This document shows positions 1 to 13,021 of a stretch of DNA of 64,000 nt, in pieces. The notes beneath the pieces were generated by a model. The model did no database searches, was not told where the DNA came from, and saw nothing but the letters and a program-made list of their open reading frames with translations. Numbering within the stretch: position 1 is the stretch's first letter; each line of letters starts with the position of its first letter. The translations under genes were made by a program, and so were the position numbers. The stretch lies in NCBI GenBank assembly GCA_951217055.1, contig OX578284.1:32514187-32578186 (forward strand), given 5' to 3'. This stretch comes from Gerris lacustris. Taxonomy: Eukaryota; Arthropoda; Insecta; Hemiptera; Gerridae.

Positions 1-339
1 TAGGAATGTGATATGTTCAAATCTGTTTTTAAATTTATGCAATCAAGACATTATTGTACCTAGGACTCTTAATCTATACTCACTCCTCCTTAGATCTTTG
101 ACTGTGTTCGTTACCACAATTGTAGATTACTTTACAATATTTTCCAGCTAATATCTCATCTTAAAGGAGGCAAATCCGACGTTTAGCTTCTACTACTGGA
201 ATCTTATTTAGAGTTGATCTGCATCGTGATTTTTACTGAAGCAAAACCAAACTGAAAAGTTCAGTTTGGTTCAGTTCTTCGAGTTATCATAATATAATCA
301 TCATGGGGAGCAGTACAGGCGATCAGCGTACCTCGCTAG
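1..339. other. AT-rich unassigned DNA with a small hairpin
   Basis: No gene is recognised. A perfect 12-bp inverted repeat with a 3-nt loop lies at 245-271 (arm AACCAAACTGAA). Nothing else could be assigned. Confidence 0.4.
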
Positions 340-835
340 TCTCGCTAACCTGCTCATTTCCTCTCCATTGCTGATGGACTAGGTTTGCTTAATGGACGCT
401 GTGTGGTTTAGGGTTTTCGAGTTTAGAGGCCATGCCTTCAGACTTAATTCGTGTACAACCTCTCTGGCGTAGAAGAAAAAAATTTAACATAATGATGCTC
501 AACATTATTCCTGAAAATGCTTCCAGTAGTGGAAGCAAAACTAAGCTTTCTATACGCTGTCTTCCCTTAGAAATCAAGATTGTTATACTGACTATAGCTG
601 AGGAAAATCAATTATCAGATTACTGAATGTCGTATGGTAGTTTGACGGAGAGTTCCAACCACTTCGTACATCACCAACTGCACAATTCCGAAGTGGGAAT
701 GGTGTGATCATTAGTGAGCCACATAAATCAAAGCATCGAGGCGCAGGATCAATCCTACGACTTCGTGCTGCTCTTGATTACTTAAAGGTCGAGCAGACGT
801 GACAAGTTACTTAAGCCACACGGTCTCACTGACTC
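340..835 (-). repeat. tRNA-like SINE, copy 1 (minus strand)
   Basis: Read on the minus strand, this starts near 824 with a tRNA-like head that has a degenerate B box (about 740-755). A body follows that matches the copy at 49153-49400 almost word for word: the segments resembling CACCATACCCACTTTGG and GAAGTGGCTGGAATTCTCC. The tail, down to about 340, matches the tail of the copy at 3600-4010, including a hairpin with arms GCTTCC/GGAAGC near 515-540. Together these indicate a family of about 450-500 bp. It is diverged and carries no ORF. The 62-64 codon ORFs here are chance readings of the tail. Confidence 0.6.
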
Positions 836-2010
836 ACATTTGCAGATTACTATAAATAATCTGCGTGATATTTACTTTGATAATCGTCGCTATCCAATAT
901 ATAATAATATAATATAGTTTTGTTGTTCTTCTTAGTCTAAGAATAAACTTGCCTTAAAAGTAAATTTATGTTATAAAGTTGGTTAATTATCGTTAAATTT
1001 TAAGATAATCGATTCAAAGTAATTTTCCTTGTTTTATTTCCTGTTTTTCTTCTTTCTATTAGCTTAAAATCGCATTTACTTGATTTTATGACTAAAGTAT
1101 ATGTATATGAAGCATTTAAACTGTAATAGAATACCTTTTGCAATATAATACTGATTTTCCTGTCATTGATTCGTTAAATTAATTTGCATATTAGCACAAG
1201 CTTAGTTGGAAAGAATTAGTATATTCGTAAAACCTATTATTTATTTTCTAAATGATTCACTTTTTAAATCAGCTATGGATTTCTTGAAATTCAAATGCGA
1301 TAAATGAAGGATACTGTCAAATTTCGTTCGTATAAATAGTTTAAACAATTTTAATAGTTAATTTCCTTTTAAAGCTAACATTTGCAGCAATTTTTCAACA
1401 CCTTTGACAGAAAAATAAGGATTTGGATTATACTCATTGTCCTCTTTTTTATTTTTATACAAATAAAGGATTACATTTCCTCGAAGAATAGAAACATATT
1501 TAATAAAAGAACTCCGTTTTAATTTATTTTTGTATATATACGTAGTATAACAGAAATCCTCAATATTTTGGGAATAGATTACAGTGGTTAAAAATAAGCA
1601 AAACCAGTTTATATTTACATTGGTCCGATTTTCATCCGTTACGAAGATATCTATTTAAATAATTAAATCATTGAATTTGACAAGATTAAAAATATTTATT
1701 ACGCTTATTTTCTCTGTTGATAGCTCGAGTTTGGCTTCTCAAGTGTAGACGTTTTTGCTTTAAGAAGTAATCTGAACCATCTCCACAGACAACAATCGAA
1801 GGATTGTGCACTAGTGACCTTGTTACCTAATAATCAGGACTTCTACGGCCAATCCATCAACGGTAGGGAAAGTGATGGTTTGGAGTAAAACAGCCGACTT
1901 ACGTTAAACGTAATGCGAGTAATAATACAGAGTAATCCACTTAATAATATGGATGGATACATGAAGAACAACAATTACTATAAATCCGCAAGGGATGAGC
2001 ATCGGACAAA
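836..2010. other. AT-rich DNA, nothing recognised
   Basis: The stretch is AT-rich with many short A and T runs and no ORF of note. No repeat shared with the rest of the window was found by eye. Confidence 0.4.
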
Positions 2011-2014
2011 TATT

Positions 2015-2850
2015 TATAATATATTAATGGATTTACAAGTTTTAAGGTAAAAAAAAAATGTCCGTTAATCGTTTGGAGTCTTTTGGGACAATTTTGATTA
2101 AATTTTATTTCATATTCCGAAAAATTATACCCTGATGTTAAATAATTTAATTTTAGCTCCAAATATTCGGTCCTGCTCCCCAAAAATTCAGAAAAAAAGA
2201 AAATTAATTAATTCACAAAAACGGTTCCGACGATTTTGATTTAAAAAAATCCAAAATTTAGTCTATTTAAGAAAGAATCTAACGATATAAGTCGTTTTTC
2301 TATGAAAAATCTATTTCTTTTACAAGCTTTTATTTAACTTGCAATGTTTTTAAGTATAGGTTCGGGTCAAATCTTGCAACTGAATTTTATAGCAGTTATC
2401 CTCAACCGATTGAATTGAAATTTTGCGTCCACGTTTAGTTTGGATGACAATACATGGTTAGGTAAGTGACGTCATTCTGAATCCAATATGGCGGACTTCT
2501 TATTTTTTAAGCACGCCCATTATATGGGTATCAAATGAAATGGTTTGCTAAGAACAATACGAAATAAAAGCTTGTTTCTAAAAATATTTTTTACTATAGA
2601 TTTATTTAAAATAAATCTGATTTTGTTAACAATTGGAAACAAAAAGTAAACAATCATCTGTTGGAATATGTCTAAAAATACCTAGATGAGAAGTTTAAAT
2701 TATCACCTATTGATCATTTTTTAAATGTGTTAAAAATTAATTTAATATAATTAGATATTATTAGATTTAAAATTTAAATTCAGTCTTACTGTGCATATGA
2801 GAAAGTTTGGTTCGATTTTTAGTTAAGGGAGATGGAAGTAGGACTGATAC
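2015..2850 (+). repeat. Family A element, degenerate copy with an insertion
   Basis: The copy aligns with 13022-13510 and 52670-53255. It shares ATGGATTTACAAGTTTTAAGG near 2030, ACGGTTCCGACGATTTTGAT near 2221, ATCTAACGATATAAGTCG near 2278, and the terminal ATATGAGAAAGTTTGGTTCG near 2797. Compared with 13.4 kb it carries an extra block at 2322-2575. It is non-coding and old. Confidence 0.5.
2322..2575. mobile_element. 254-bp TIR insertion inside a family A copy
   Basis: Perfect 14-bp terminal inverted repeats (ACAAGCTTTTATTT at 2322-2335, complement at 2562-2575) bound a block that is absent from the homologous family A copy at 13.4 kb. That fits a small non-autonomous DNA transposon. The target duplication is unclear because both flanks are T-rich. 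The interior contains AATATGGCGGAC, a motif also seen in other repeats of this window. Confidence 0.5.
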
Positions 2851-3599
2851 TCGTAAAATTATAATTACTTTTTTGAAAAACACAACATTTCCTATTTAAC
2901 CAGGATTACTTTATTTCTTTTCGATCTTCTACAAATGTAATAAATTGATTCTTAATAGTTACTTGTTGGTGATTATTTTCTTAAGAAATATAAATCAATT
3001 TATAAATGTGTAAGCATGTAATTATGACTTCCATTTTTCTTTACTCTGTTAAAAATTCCCCAGTGAGTAATGTGAAGTAATTAAACACAGTAATATCAAA
3101 TCAATTTAAAAGTTACAAGTTGTGATTTAGTTAATTTAATGGTAGTTGTGATTAATCGAGATTATTGAACTTGAATGTGTAATCTTATTTCTGGTTTACT
3201 TAATAAGTGTTATTAAAAATTTCTTAAGCTCAAGAAATCAAGAAAAAAAAAGAAATAAATAAGCTGTATAATTCTCGTTATTACTATAATAATAACAATG
3301 TAAATTAGTTCAATTTTAATAACAAATTTGATTGATAATTAAGTCCCGTAGTTATTAACAAGGATTTCCTACTTACAAATCACTTAAAAAAAAACAAAAA
3401 AAAAAAAAACTTCGTGATTGCATTGGTGATTTGGTGAGTTAGTTATAGATATATAGTTTAAGAATGTAATAGGTATATTTTTAATATATATATCTCTTAA
3501 TACATCTTTTAGAAAGTACAGGGTATCCTGTGTAATTGATTGATAACGACGGTTATCAAAGAAAAAATAAATCAGATACTTAATAATATCTAATAAGCG
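2851..3599. other. AT-rich DNA with an A-rich tract
   Basis: Nothing was identified apart from a poly(A)-rich run at about 3386-3410. There is no ORF or recognised element. Confidence 0.35.
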
Positions 3600-4010
3600 A
3601 TAAAAGTGCAGGTGGTGATGAGTGAAGTGGCTGAAACTCTCTACAACGGGAATAGTAAAAATGGATCCTATAAGTGCCTAGTTGCTAGGTTCGTACAAGT
3701 GGTTCACTGACGCCTTTTAACTACTGTCTCTGTCAGTAATGTATTAAGTGATGTCCCGTAGGTATTGTAAGCACAACGATTTAGATCTTTCAGGGAAGAC
3801 TGCGTATTGAAAGCAAAAGTTTCGCCTCCACTATTGGAAGTATCTTCAGGTATGTTGAGAATCATCATGTTAACTTTTTTCTACGTCAGGGAGGCTAAAC
3901 TTAAATTGAACCTGAAGTATCAGGTTCTAAACCCGAAGGCTTAGACCACGTATTGAGCGTCCATTGATACACGTTCTGCTAAATTGGAGGAAATCAGTCT
4001 CTTCACTCAA
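3600..4010 (+). repeat. tRNA-like SINE body and tail, copy 2
   Basis: The body at 3603-3715 matches 49300-49395 closely: GAAGTGGCTG, ACTCTCTACAACGGG, GGTTCGTACAAGTGGTTCAC. The tail to about 4010 matches copy 1 (340-600, reverse strand), including the block GGGAAGACTGCGTATTGAAAG near 3793 and the hairpin at about 3819-3852. The tRNA-like head is missing, so the copy is 5'-truncated. Confidence 0.6.
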
Positions 4011-4029
4011 CCACTTGAGATGAGCATCA

Positions 4030-4145
4030 TTTTAAAACATATCTTACCTCCCTGAGATTCGAACCATCACCAGGTACATCGATAATGAATTTAGTTTTAG
4101 GCGAGAGTTTGCAAGTACGCTATAGCCTCTTGGCTTCACCGATTC
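4030..4145 (-). repeat. tRNA-like head of a second SINE (minus strand)
   Basis: On the minus strand the sequence holds a B-box-like GGTTCGAATC at about 4060, with a GGCTATAGCG segment about 55 nt upstream. This is the arrangement of a tRNA-derived pol III promoter, but the cloverleaf is not intact. It resembles the degenerate head at 17180-17280. It is not a functional tRNA gene. Confidence 0.35.
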
Positions 4146-6053
4146 CTCTCAATATTTAGTTAGATAAAAGGAAATACAAAATTCACCATTTTTATTGCAG
4201 TTTTGATAGAGTTTTAAAAAGTCAGTTTTAAAGTCTTAATCTTTAATTAAAAATCATAAAAATAAATGCTTATTTATATTTCTCAGAGTGGGGACTTAAT
4301 AGGCTTAATCAAAATGAGGTAAAGATATTGATAATAGTATTCTCTTCTTATAGTATATCATGCCTGTCTATTGTAAAGGCGTAATTAAAACTACAAAATA
4401 ATTTAAACGCATTACTAGTTTCAAATATCAAATGGCGGACCTATTCGATTGCCAAACTAAAATACTAGTTGAAGGTATGCTGAATAATTTGGCAACCATC
4501 TTGTTGTTGTAAGTTAAGCAGAACTGAAGTTATGAGGGAACATTAAAAACCCTAATACTTAGTTTTTCTAGATGAGCACTTGATTAAGAATAAAGAAAGA
4601 CGTCTTTCTACTAAATTTAAAGTAACTTTATTGAAAGCCGGGTTTCAACCACTAGTGTCCATCATAGAAATGCGTAAAAGAAAAAAATCAGTTTAGAAGT
4701 TAAGACAGAGTTCCTCATACACTGATTCTTTCTCTTGTGCATTTCTCATCTTTGCAAGATGTCATCTCGACGGCACATAAATAAGGTACAGATACTTCTT
4801 TCTTAATTCTTTTTCCCATAGTACTTACTGTTATGTTGGTGTAGTTAGGCTTTTTAGGTTACAAAACTACAGATGTTATTGTTATTACTGCATCTACCTT
4901 TCTTGGTGAAATATCTGTACGAACAGATAGATTTAATTTTTGGAAAATTTTTATTAAGGTTTTCAATGTCAGTTCCCCTGATATTCTTCTTCGATATTCC
5001 GTCTTCTTTTCAAAAATTAGGTAACTTAAATTTTGATCGAATAGATAATTTTACTTTAAATCAAATTATAATTATTATTAACAACGGGAGACAGACTGAG
5101 AAAAATTAATAATTTTTCTCTTAGACTTATGATATTTCATAATAAAATACACATTCACTGTTTAAAAAGATATTCATTCTTGTCCTTGTTACATTTGAGT
5201 GTTGTTTCTACCTCTTTTATCTTAAAATCAGGTTGATTTTTAATTCTGCTCAACACTATTCTGTCAAGATTCTTTTTAACAAAAAATAACAGACTTGAAT
5301 TTAAATAATCTTTCTTTGTCTAAGATCAATATCATATTGAGCTTCTATTGACTTTAAATAGATTCATGTTACGCAAACTCAAGTACGGTTGATTGTAAAG
5401 AGGTAACTGAATACTTGCGAAATATACTTTTCTTCATTTGCTTAATTCGTTTACTAATCAAACTGTTCAATACTCTTATGACTCATACTCAAAAGTTATT
5501 CTATTTATCGATATTAAAATTAAACATTTATTTATTTATTATCTAATCTTTAACTTATCTCTTAACTCATAACTATAACAATGCAAAGATTATTAATAAG
5601 TTTCATCGAATGATATATTTAAATTAAGATAAAGAAATCAATTATTTATAGCTAACTTTATAAGAATGTTATTACTTGATTCTGCGTAAGGTTCGCCTCT
5701 TTACCGTCACAAAATAGATTAAGGAGTATGTAGTTCAGTTTAAGGACTTTTGCAGCAGCTTTTATAGTAAAATAATTACTAAGTAAATAAGGAGTAATAA
5801 TGTATTTAGGCTGTTTCTAATACATAACACAAGTGACAGCTTTAATTAAATAATTTACATTTATTTAAAAAGACAAATATTTTGTGCTTATAGCTCCTTA
5901 CTTCTTAGTAACTCTCATCACCCCAAATCTCAATCAAATGAAGATTAAATATGGTCTAACTAAATTGATTTAGCCTCTTCTCCTCTAAAAAAACTCAAAT
6001 GACTGGTTTTTTTTTTACTGAGACTATGGGTGGTAACACTTCATGATTATGAC
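4146..6053. other. AT-rich DNA with one family K fragment
   Basis: The family K block at about 4575-4670 (minus strand) shares AATAAAGAAAGACGTC and AAAGCCGGGTTTCAACCACT with the copies at 8225-8310 and 9096-9200. The remainder is AT-rich. The 78-codon ORF at 4873-5109 has low-complexity content and is judged to be chance. Confidence 0.35.
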
Positions 6054-6055
6054 TA

Positions 6056-6613
6056 GAGGTCGACCAAGAAGTCATGGAAATGTGAGGAGTGCGCTAGTGT
6101 CGTCATGTACAGTCAGTTTTTGATATAATAGACCACGGTCAAAAACACAGTGTTGTTCTTTGGTTATTAATAATTTTATTTTTAATAACTTCTAATTGTT
6201 TTGCTACAGGCAACACTGAACCTGATAAGAAATCACTAATAATATACGATAATATCTTAATATTATTATTTATTGATTATTCATAATAATATTCTTTAAA
6301 TCTAAATCGATTTTCTTCTTTCTTAATCTATTTTTTTCTTCCTCTTTATTTCTGAGTTTGATTTGTATTTAGGACAGTTGTGACTATAATTCGTATTGTA
6401 TAAAAACAAACAAAACAGGAAACCTAACAGATTGGAAACCTTCTTGTTGTTATTATTCGTGAGATTTGACGTAACTGCGCATGTCATACTAACTAGAAAT
6501 GGGTATTGTCTTAGCACCCGACTGTACTGACTTCGGCACTACTCGGAAGTTCCGATTTTAAACGTAGTTAAGCTTTCCGTTTCTCCCGTGTTCATGACTT
6601 CTTGGTCGACCTC
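6056..6613. mobile_element. 558-bp TIR element with TA duplication
   Basis: Terminal inverted repeats of about 22 bp (GAGGTCGACCAAGAAGTCAT...) sit at both ends and are flanked by TA on each side (6054-6055 and 6614-6615). This fits a Tc1/mariner-type non-autonomous element. The flanks could also be read as a CTAG duplication. The interior is AT-rich with no transposase visible. Confidence 0.6.
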
Positions 6614-6647
6614 TAGAGGTGAATAGAAAATATCAAAACAATATTTT

Positions 6648-6726
6648 CACCACAATTTTTATATTAATAATTAATGATATAACATGTCGAAACGCATTTT
6701 TTAATTATTAATATAAAATTGTGGTG
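6648..6726. repeat. Near-perfect 79-bp palindrome
   Basis: Arms of 26-27 bp (CACCACAATTTTTATATTAA... and its complement) differ by a single-base indel and enclose a loop of about 26 nt. This could be a tiny MITE or a hairpin-forming transcript. Confidence 0.6.
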
Positions 6727-6775
6727 ACATTATTGTGTTACTTTTTATTCACCTCACTAGTCATAACTATACACT

Positions 6776-6930
6776 ATGTAGTTCTACACTTCAGATCTAC
6801 ACATCAGTTCTACACTCCAGATATACACATCAGTTCTACACTTCAGATATACACATCAGTTCTACACTTCAGATCTACACATCAGTTCTACACTTCAGAT
6901 CTACACATCAGTTCTACACTTCAGATGGAC
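6776..6930 (+). repeat. 26-bp minisatellite
   Basis: About six copies of a 26-bp unit (CTTCAGATCTACACATCAGT plus TCTACA) lie in tandem with few substitutions. They produce two overlapping spurious 87-codon ORFs that are low complexity and not genes. Confidence 0.85.
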
Positions 6931-7851
6931 ACTATTCAGACCAACAACAGTGTAGATCTAGAAATTTCATTTTGTTCATTTTAAAAGAAAATAAATAAAT
7001 CGTGGATGGTCGCAGAGGAAGAAATTTTAAACTAAACGTCAATAATAAAAAAACGTAAAAATGTAAAACGCTGAAAGTACAATATCAGACGGAGGGTATA
7101 GTATGTTGTGAACAATAGTTTATTAGAAGGGTACTCTAATAGATAATTAGTGTGGTCAACTTGGTTGGAACTCAAGACCAAGTTAAAAAATTAATTTAGT
7201 AAATCACTGAGAAAAAGCGCAGTGATCTAACCGCGACTGCTCGCAGTTTAAAATTTGTAAATTTGATGCGATGTAAACCCTAAAAAATAAAATAAAATTG
7301 GCCGACTCTATTTTTCCTGTGTTTTTCACTAATTTAGTTGTAACTAATTTTTGTGGTTACATTTAATTATTATTATCGAACATTTTGAACTTATATTGTA
7401 GTAAAAATAATCCTAGCCGCGGGGAATCGAATCCTAATCTTCCGCCTTTCTATTTTCGCTATTACAATGAGTTTATTAGTGATTCACTACAAAAGCTTTG
7501 TATTGTTTTAACAAACTATAAGCAAAAATGTTTCTACAATATATACCGCAACTGAAGCGAATCTTAAGCAAGACTTCTAGTCCAGGTTCTAAACGAAGCG
7601 TGAATCCCCCCCCCCTCCACCCCTAACCCCGTGCAAATAAAAATGCACCGACTGTGACATGAATCCGGTAGAACAATGGCCAATCTCTTTTCAACTCATC
7701 CGGTGTAAATTGAATAAGATAATTATTTATTAATTTTATAAAGAGCAATTACTGTCGTTATAATTTGAAATAAAATACCTGAAGGAAAAAAAATAATAAA
7801 AACAAAGTTGATGACCAGCTTTAGCTAAGAATTACTCACTATGTTTATGAG

Positions 7852-7854
<3 letters not shown>
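6931..7854. other. Mixed AT-rich DNA with a family A-type tail
   Basis: On the minus strand at about 7340-7450 there is a B-box-like GATTCGATTCCCCGCGG, similar to the family A tails at 10925, 28050 and 53090. A C-rich run lies at about 7605-7625. No gene was found. Confidence 0.3.
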
Positions 7855-7944
<90 letters not shown>

Positions 7945-7964
7945 TATATATATAATATATATAT
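7855..7964. repeat. (TA)n microsatellite
   Basis: About 110 bp of nearly uninterrupted TA dinucleotides. Confidence 0.95.
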
Positions 7965-9734
7965 GAAGTGCACTTTGGTTCCGTGTTGTTTATATGTAAT
8001 TATTAAGAGCAACTCGCGTGAAACCATAACATCATTAAACGATCTTAAAAATAGAACTTTAATTATTTATTAAATAATAAACACAAAGACTTGAAGGCTA
8101 ATAAAACATGAACTCTTGGATGTTTTACTCTTAGATTTTAATATAAAGCCTGAAGGCCTAATTACAGTTTGAAGAGATCTTTTATAGCTATTCTAAATGA
8201 GCTGTTGGGCTTCACGATTAAGGAATAGGAATAAAGAATGACGTCTCTCCACAAAAGTAACTTTTTTGTACAAAAAGCCTGCTTTCAACAGTGTTAATCT
8301 TCCTTGCCATTGAAGTTTCATTTAGAATTGGCCTTATAGCCTTACAGACATGAAGACATTTTTAGTTAAATATTAAGTTTATTATGCTAAAATATTTGTA
8401 GTAGGTACTTTAATCTTCGTCTTATTACTTTTCTATTTTAATTTATTTAAATTTAAATTTTATTGTCTATTAAAAAGGTATAGCATGTACATGAAATCCT
8501 GTTTACTGTGTTAACATGATTCTTATTGCTGAATGAGTTCCATTGCTCTGGCGCTTTTTAACAATTGAGACTCAATGTAGCTAATATTTTGAACAGTTCA
8601 TAATAATAAGCTCAAGATCCTCCTCAACACTACATTTTGAACTTACCGAAGATTGCACTTGTCATATCCTGTTTAAATAAAAAATGCAAGTATGTATACT
8701 ACGGCTGGCTCTCAATCTAGTAATGTTTATCATCAATGATAAGGTCGTTAATGTACTTCTTATACTATAGTATTGACTAGAACAACTATTGATAGATAGT
8801 AAAAACTTTCTGTGGAGGTTGAATCGTCCAATGTTTCAACGTTACACTGCTGATTTGTTAATCGCTGCACAAAAATCAATAATCGGGACCTTATATTATA
8901 TATTTCCTACCATATATTATATCTGCGAGTTCTTCGTTACTTCCACAATCTTTAGCCATACAATCTCCATTTTACTAGCTCTAAGTTCTATTAGCTTCTT
9001 TACAGGCTTCACCTTTAAACCGTACAATAACTATATCTTTATTTTGACTTTTTTACATCAGCAAGACGAATCGCGCAGTGTTAGGAGTTAGGATAGATTT
9101 CGGGATCTGAGTAAGATCATCAATAGTGGTTGAAAGACGGCTTTGCATAATAAAGTTAATTTTAGTGAGAAGATGTATTTCTTTATTCCTTGCCATTTAT
9201 GCTGTGATGGGTTATGCGATTTCGAAAAAAATACTTTTCTATATCTATCTATAAGGGTAAAAAAGTAGCCGTCTGAGGTAGCAGCTTAGGCAGCAATATT
9301 ATTTTATTTTAATTGAATCCTTTATTATTTTATTTTTGGATCTATTTATTCATTGTTAAAAAGTGATCTATCTTTATATCCTGATAAAGGTAGAAATTCA
9401 CTAGGAATAATTATGTATAATTCTTAGAAAATCTTATGATAAAATTATACTTAATTTACAATGCATTTATAACAACAAATGTATTTTAATTATTAATTTA
9501 CAATGAATTTTGTCTTCAAGTTCAAGTTCTGTTTGTAATTACGTATTATTAATGATTAATGTCTTAAAACCACATAGTTAAATATTCTACTTCATTGTTA
9601 ATTTCTATCATTAACAAATCAAATATAATTTATTATTTATATTTAATAGCTGTTAGTTGTTATTTTACTATTAAAGTGGCATGGGATTTTTTTCCGTTCT
9701 AATAATCTATCTTCTTCTATACACCATATTGTCT
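7965..9734. other. AT-rich DNA with family K fragments
   Basis: Family K blocks lie at about 8225-8310 (minus) and 9096-9200 (plus, GTGGTTGAAAGACGGC...). The 100-codon ORF at 8789-9091 was examined on both strands and matched nothing recognisable. It is treated as chance or as decayed repeat sequence. Confidence 0.3.
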
Positions 9735-9862
<128 letters not shown>

Positions 9863-10264
9863 CACATAGGTTAGGTATATCCACATTAGTAGAAATATGG
9901 AATATAGGATAAAGTCGATGGGTTTTTTTTATTCAAATCTACATATTTTATTCCTGGTTGATGATATTTTGCACACTTGAACTTAAAGGAGTAGGGTTAC
10001 TGTTTGCATGAGATTAATTTCGATTCTTAAAAGATTCTTAGGAAGGAAGTTCATTCCTTAAGATTTATGGGACAGAGAAAATAAGTGGAACTATAGTACA
10101 GCACATACTGTAGCAAAGCATGTGTATGTGTTGTGTACCTACAGCTAGTATTCAATACAAAAATGTGTAGGAAGGAAACGTAAATCGTACGAGCACTGAG
10201 GAGAGATGTACAAAGTTGGTATGTAGTAGGATTCATTACTCGCCGAACTTATATTACTCGATAA

Positions 10265-11070
10265 GGGTTCGACTTTAATCAACAAATTCTAGAATGTAGT
10301 TCATGTAAATACGAATATAATCATATAAGTCGTATTTCCAGGAAAAATATAGTTTCCAAAACATTAATAACCAAAGTCTGCCAATTAGGGTGGATCATTG
10401 CGTCCTTTTGACATTATGCTTTTACAAACCATTATGGTCTAATTTATTTAATTTTTCCCTTTTTTTTTCATTTTTTTTTTTTTTTACATGAATAAAAGTA
10501 TCCTTTTAACAAAATTTAAAGAGCGCAGACGATTGAAATTAATACGGGACGATCAATAGGCTATTTTCGACAAACCATCCATATTTCTAACATCGGATGA
10601 CTATGTAACATTAAATGTCTATTTGTGCGCATGGGCAAGGGTATTTTTAGGCGCAGAGGGATAAAACTTATATGGGACTAACAATAAGCTAAGCAAGAAG
10701 CAAGAACTATTATCCAAATTTTATTAAAATAGGACGAGAAGTTTTAATGATATGTTGGTTTGCAAACATTTTGAACGACAGTTCGGCAGACGAATACGGG
10801 ACCAAAAATGTTCCCTGATGTCTGAAACTAGATTTCTGTCTTAAAGTTTTTGAATTTGGAGACATTAAAAAATGTATGACATTCGGTAAGTTCGGAAGCA
10901 ATAAATTTAATTGTAAAGAGCGAGAGGTTGGGTTCGAATCCCCGCCAGGAAATGATTATTTTCCTGTATATTTTAATAAAATGTTGTGTAAATATTAACA
11001 AATGTGGAAAACTCTGGACGAAGAAATAATGTATTATGCGAAATTTCAGTACGAGTTGTATCGGACATTT
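10265..11070 (+). repeat. Family A copy split by a family I insertion
   Basis: The left fragment at 10265-10355 contains CATATAAGTCGTATTTCCAGG. The right fragment, from about 10910, contains GGTTCGAATCCCCGCCAGGA. In the uninterrupted copy at 52670-53255 these two segments are adjacent, so the intervening block is an insertion. Confidence 0.5.
10378..10905 (-). repeat. Family I element (minus strand)
   Basis: The element matches 23128-23712 in reverse: the terminal TTCGGTAAGTTCGGAAGCAAT, TGTTCCCTGATGTCTGAAAC, TTAATGATATGTTGGTTTGC, and GCGCATGGGCAAGG against CACATGCGCACAAAC. It is non-coding, and its minus-strand 63-codon ORF is incidental. Confidence 0.55.
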
Positions 11071-11729
11071 TTTCTACATATATATAATAAATAAATAAAT
11101 AAAATTAAGGGTATAAAAGTTAAGAAAATGCATTAATGATTAATATCAGTATCTATATTGATAAATTAATAATTAAAATTAACGAACCTCTAGACTCGCC
11201 CAAAAAGACAATATTGGTTTGTAGGTAAGATGAACTCCGTGAGGTCCTATACTCGTAACTGTTTCCATTGTGTTCTTTTTTTCCTTTACCTCTTAAATTA
11301 TTTAATTTTTAATTTAAACCAAATCTTTAAATTGTTTTAATTTAGTTAAATTGACAACTTAACTTTAATTTGTGTTAACATTAAAAGGAATTTATGCCAT
11401 TACTATTATATATTTTAATTAATTAGATCATAAAATAAATAATATATTAAATTAATTTACCAATTCTTTGAAATATTAAATTTATTTTAATAATAATTAA
11501 CGTTTTGTATTCTTTCAAAAAAGTTTTATCAAATGTAATTGACGAAATGTATAATTTATTGTTAATTTTACATGGTATCTATGTCATTACAATTTATATT
11601 GTAGTAGGTTAACTATTTTACAATTTACAAAATAATTTTAATTTTTCTGGAATAGTTCAAAATGATTTCAAATAGTGATTTTAAAGACAATTACAATGTA
11701 TCGTCTTATTTTGAGTGAATTTTAACCAA
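11071..11729. other. AT-rich DNA, nothing recognised
   Basis: Very AT-rich with no element or ORF identified. Confidence 0.35.
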
Positions 11730-12075
11730 TCAATGGAAGATATCAATTAAATTGAAGTAATTAATCGCGAATAAAAATTAATCGTTAAGTAACAACAATA
11801 AACTTGAGCAATTATATTAAATTGTGATAGTTAACTAGTACATTGAAGTGCATAATATCGTCAAATTTATTGATTTAATATTGACAACTTACAATAAAAA
11901 ATGAATTAAATTAAAGTAATTGCAACAAATTTATTGATTTATTATTAACAATAAACAATTAAATTAAAGTTATTGCATCAAATTTATTGATTTAAGATTA
12001 AGAACATTCAATAAAAATCAATTTAATTAAAGTAATTGCATCAAATTTATTGATGCAATATTACCAATGAATGGG
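11730..12075 (+). repeat. AT-rich tandem repeat of 53-64 bp
   Basis: The phrase CAAATTTATTGAT recurs at 11862, 11926, 11979 and 12042. It is preceded each time by AATTAAATTAAAGTAATTGC-like sequence, giving four degenerate units. Confidence 0.65.
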
Positions 12076-13021
12076 TACTTTTTTTAAATTAAATTAAATG
12101 GTTAGCATAAATCAAAATTAAAATATAGTGATTGAGTACGAAATGTGTAGTTTAAAAAAGAAAATAAAATAAAAATCAACAAAGAGAGAATTATTAATTT
12201 AAAAGTCAATACATTTAAACATAAAACATTATTTGTAAAACAATTAAAAATACTTAGGCTAAAGTCTTGAGATTTTTTTGAAATTCTTCACGAATAGAAA
12301 GTTTTTTTTTAATAAAATTATTTCTAAAACTTGCACCGAAATAAGTACTAGTCACTCCTTGAGTTCTTTAAAGTCAAATGAACAATAAAAAGCGTATTTT
12401 AGAGCATCGTTACTCTTTCATACACTGATTAAAATACGTCATTCTGAGCATTACGTATGCTTTTAATAAAATAATAATCCAAATCAATTACTGTCATCAT
12501 TAAAAAAAGTAAAAGAGAAAATTGTCTTTTCAAAATCTAACACAAGTTAAAAAAGATATTAAAAAAAAAATATTGACTGACACAAAATATTATTAATGAT
12601 AGCTATCAAAAAATTAGATTGGAGTTTTTAAGGAAATAATTGTGACTAAGATGATTATAAAAATTGGTTTAGATAAGTAAAGGCCTTTTTTAGTACGTAG
12701 GTATTTACCAGGAAATTAATTTGTTAATTTGTTGTTGTTTTTTTTAAATTATGTAAGAACTAATTAAAGATCAATATTTATTGGTTAGAATTTAAGAAAT
12801 TTTCCTAATTGCTTTATTTTTTCCAATTGGGAAAAGTTTTGGTTTATCCTTTGAACATATTACTTCAGTTAAATGGTTTGTTCAATTAAAAACTTTTTTT
12901 TTGGAAATAAATTATACACTAAAGTGTTTTTCAAACGCAGCATCTCTTTTAATTTTATTATATAACTTAATTAGATGAATTTCCGCCCTTCGCAACGGGA
13001 TATTTATTTTAATAATTTTTA
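12076..13021. other. AT-rich DNA, nothing recognised
   Basis: No ORF or shared repeat was detected by eye. Confidence 0.35.

Noticed and set aside
6721..6998. Two overlapping 87-codon ORFs
   Set aside because: Both are frames of the 26-bp minisatellite.
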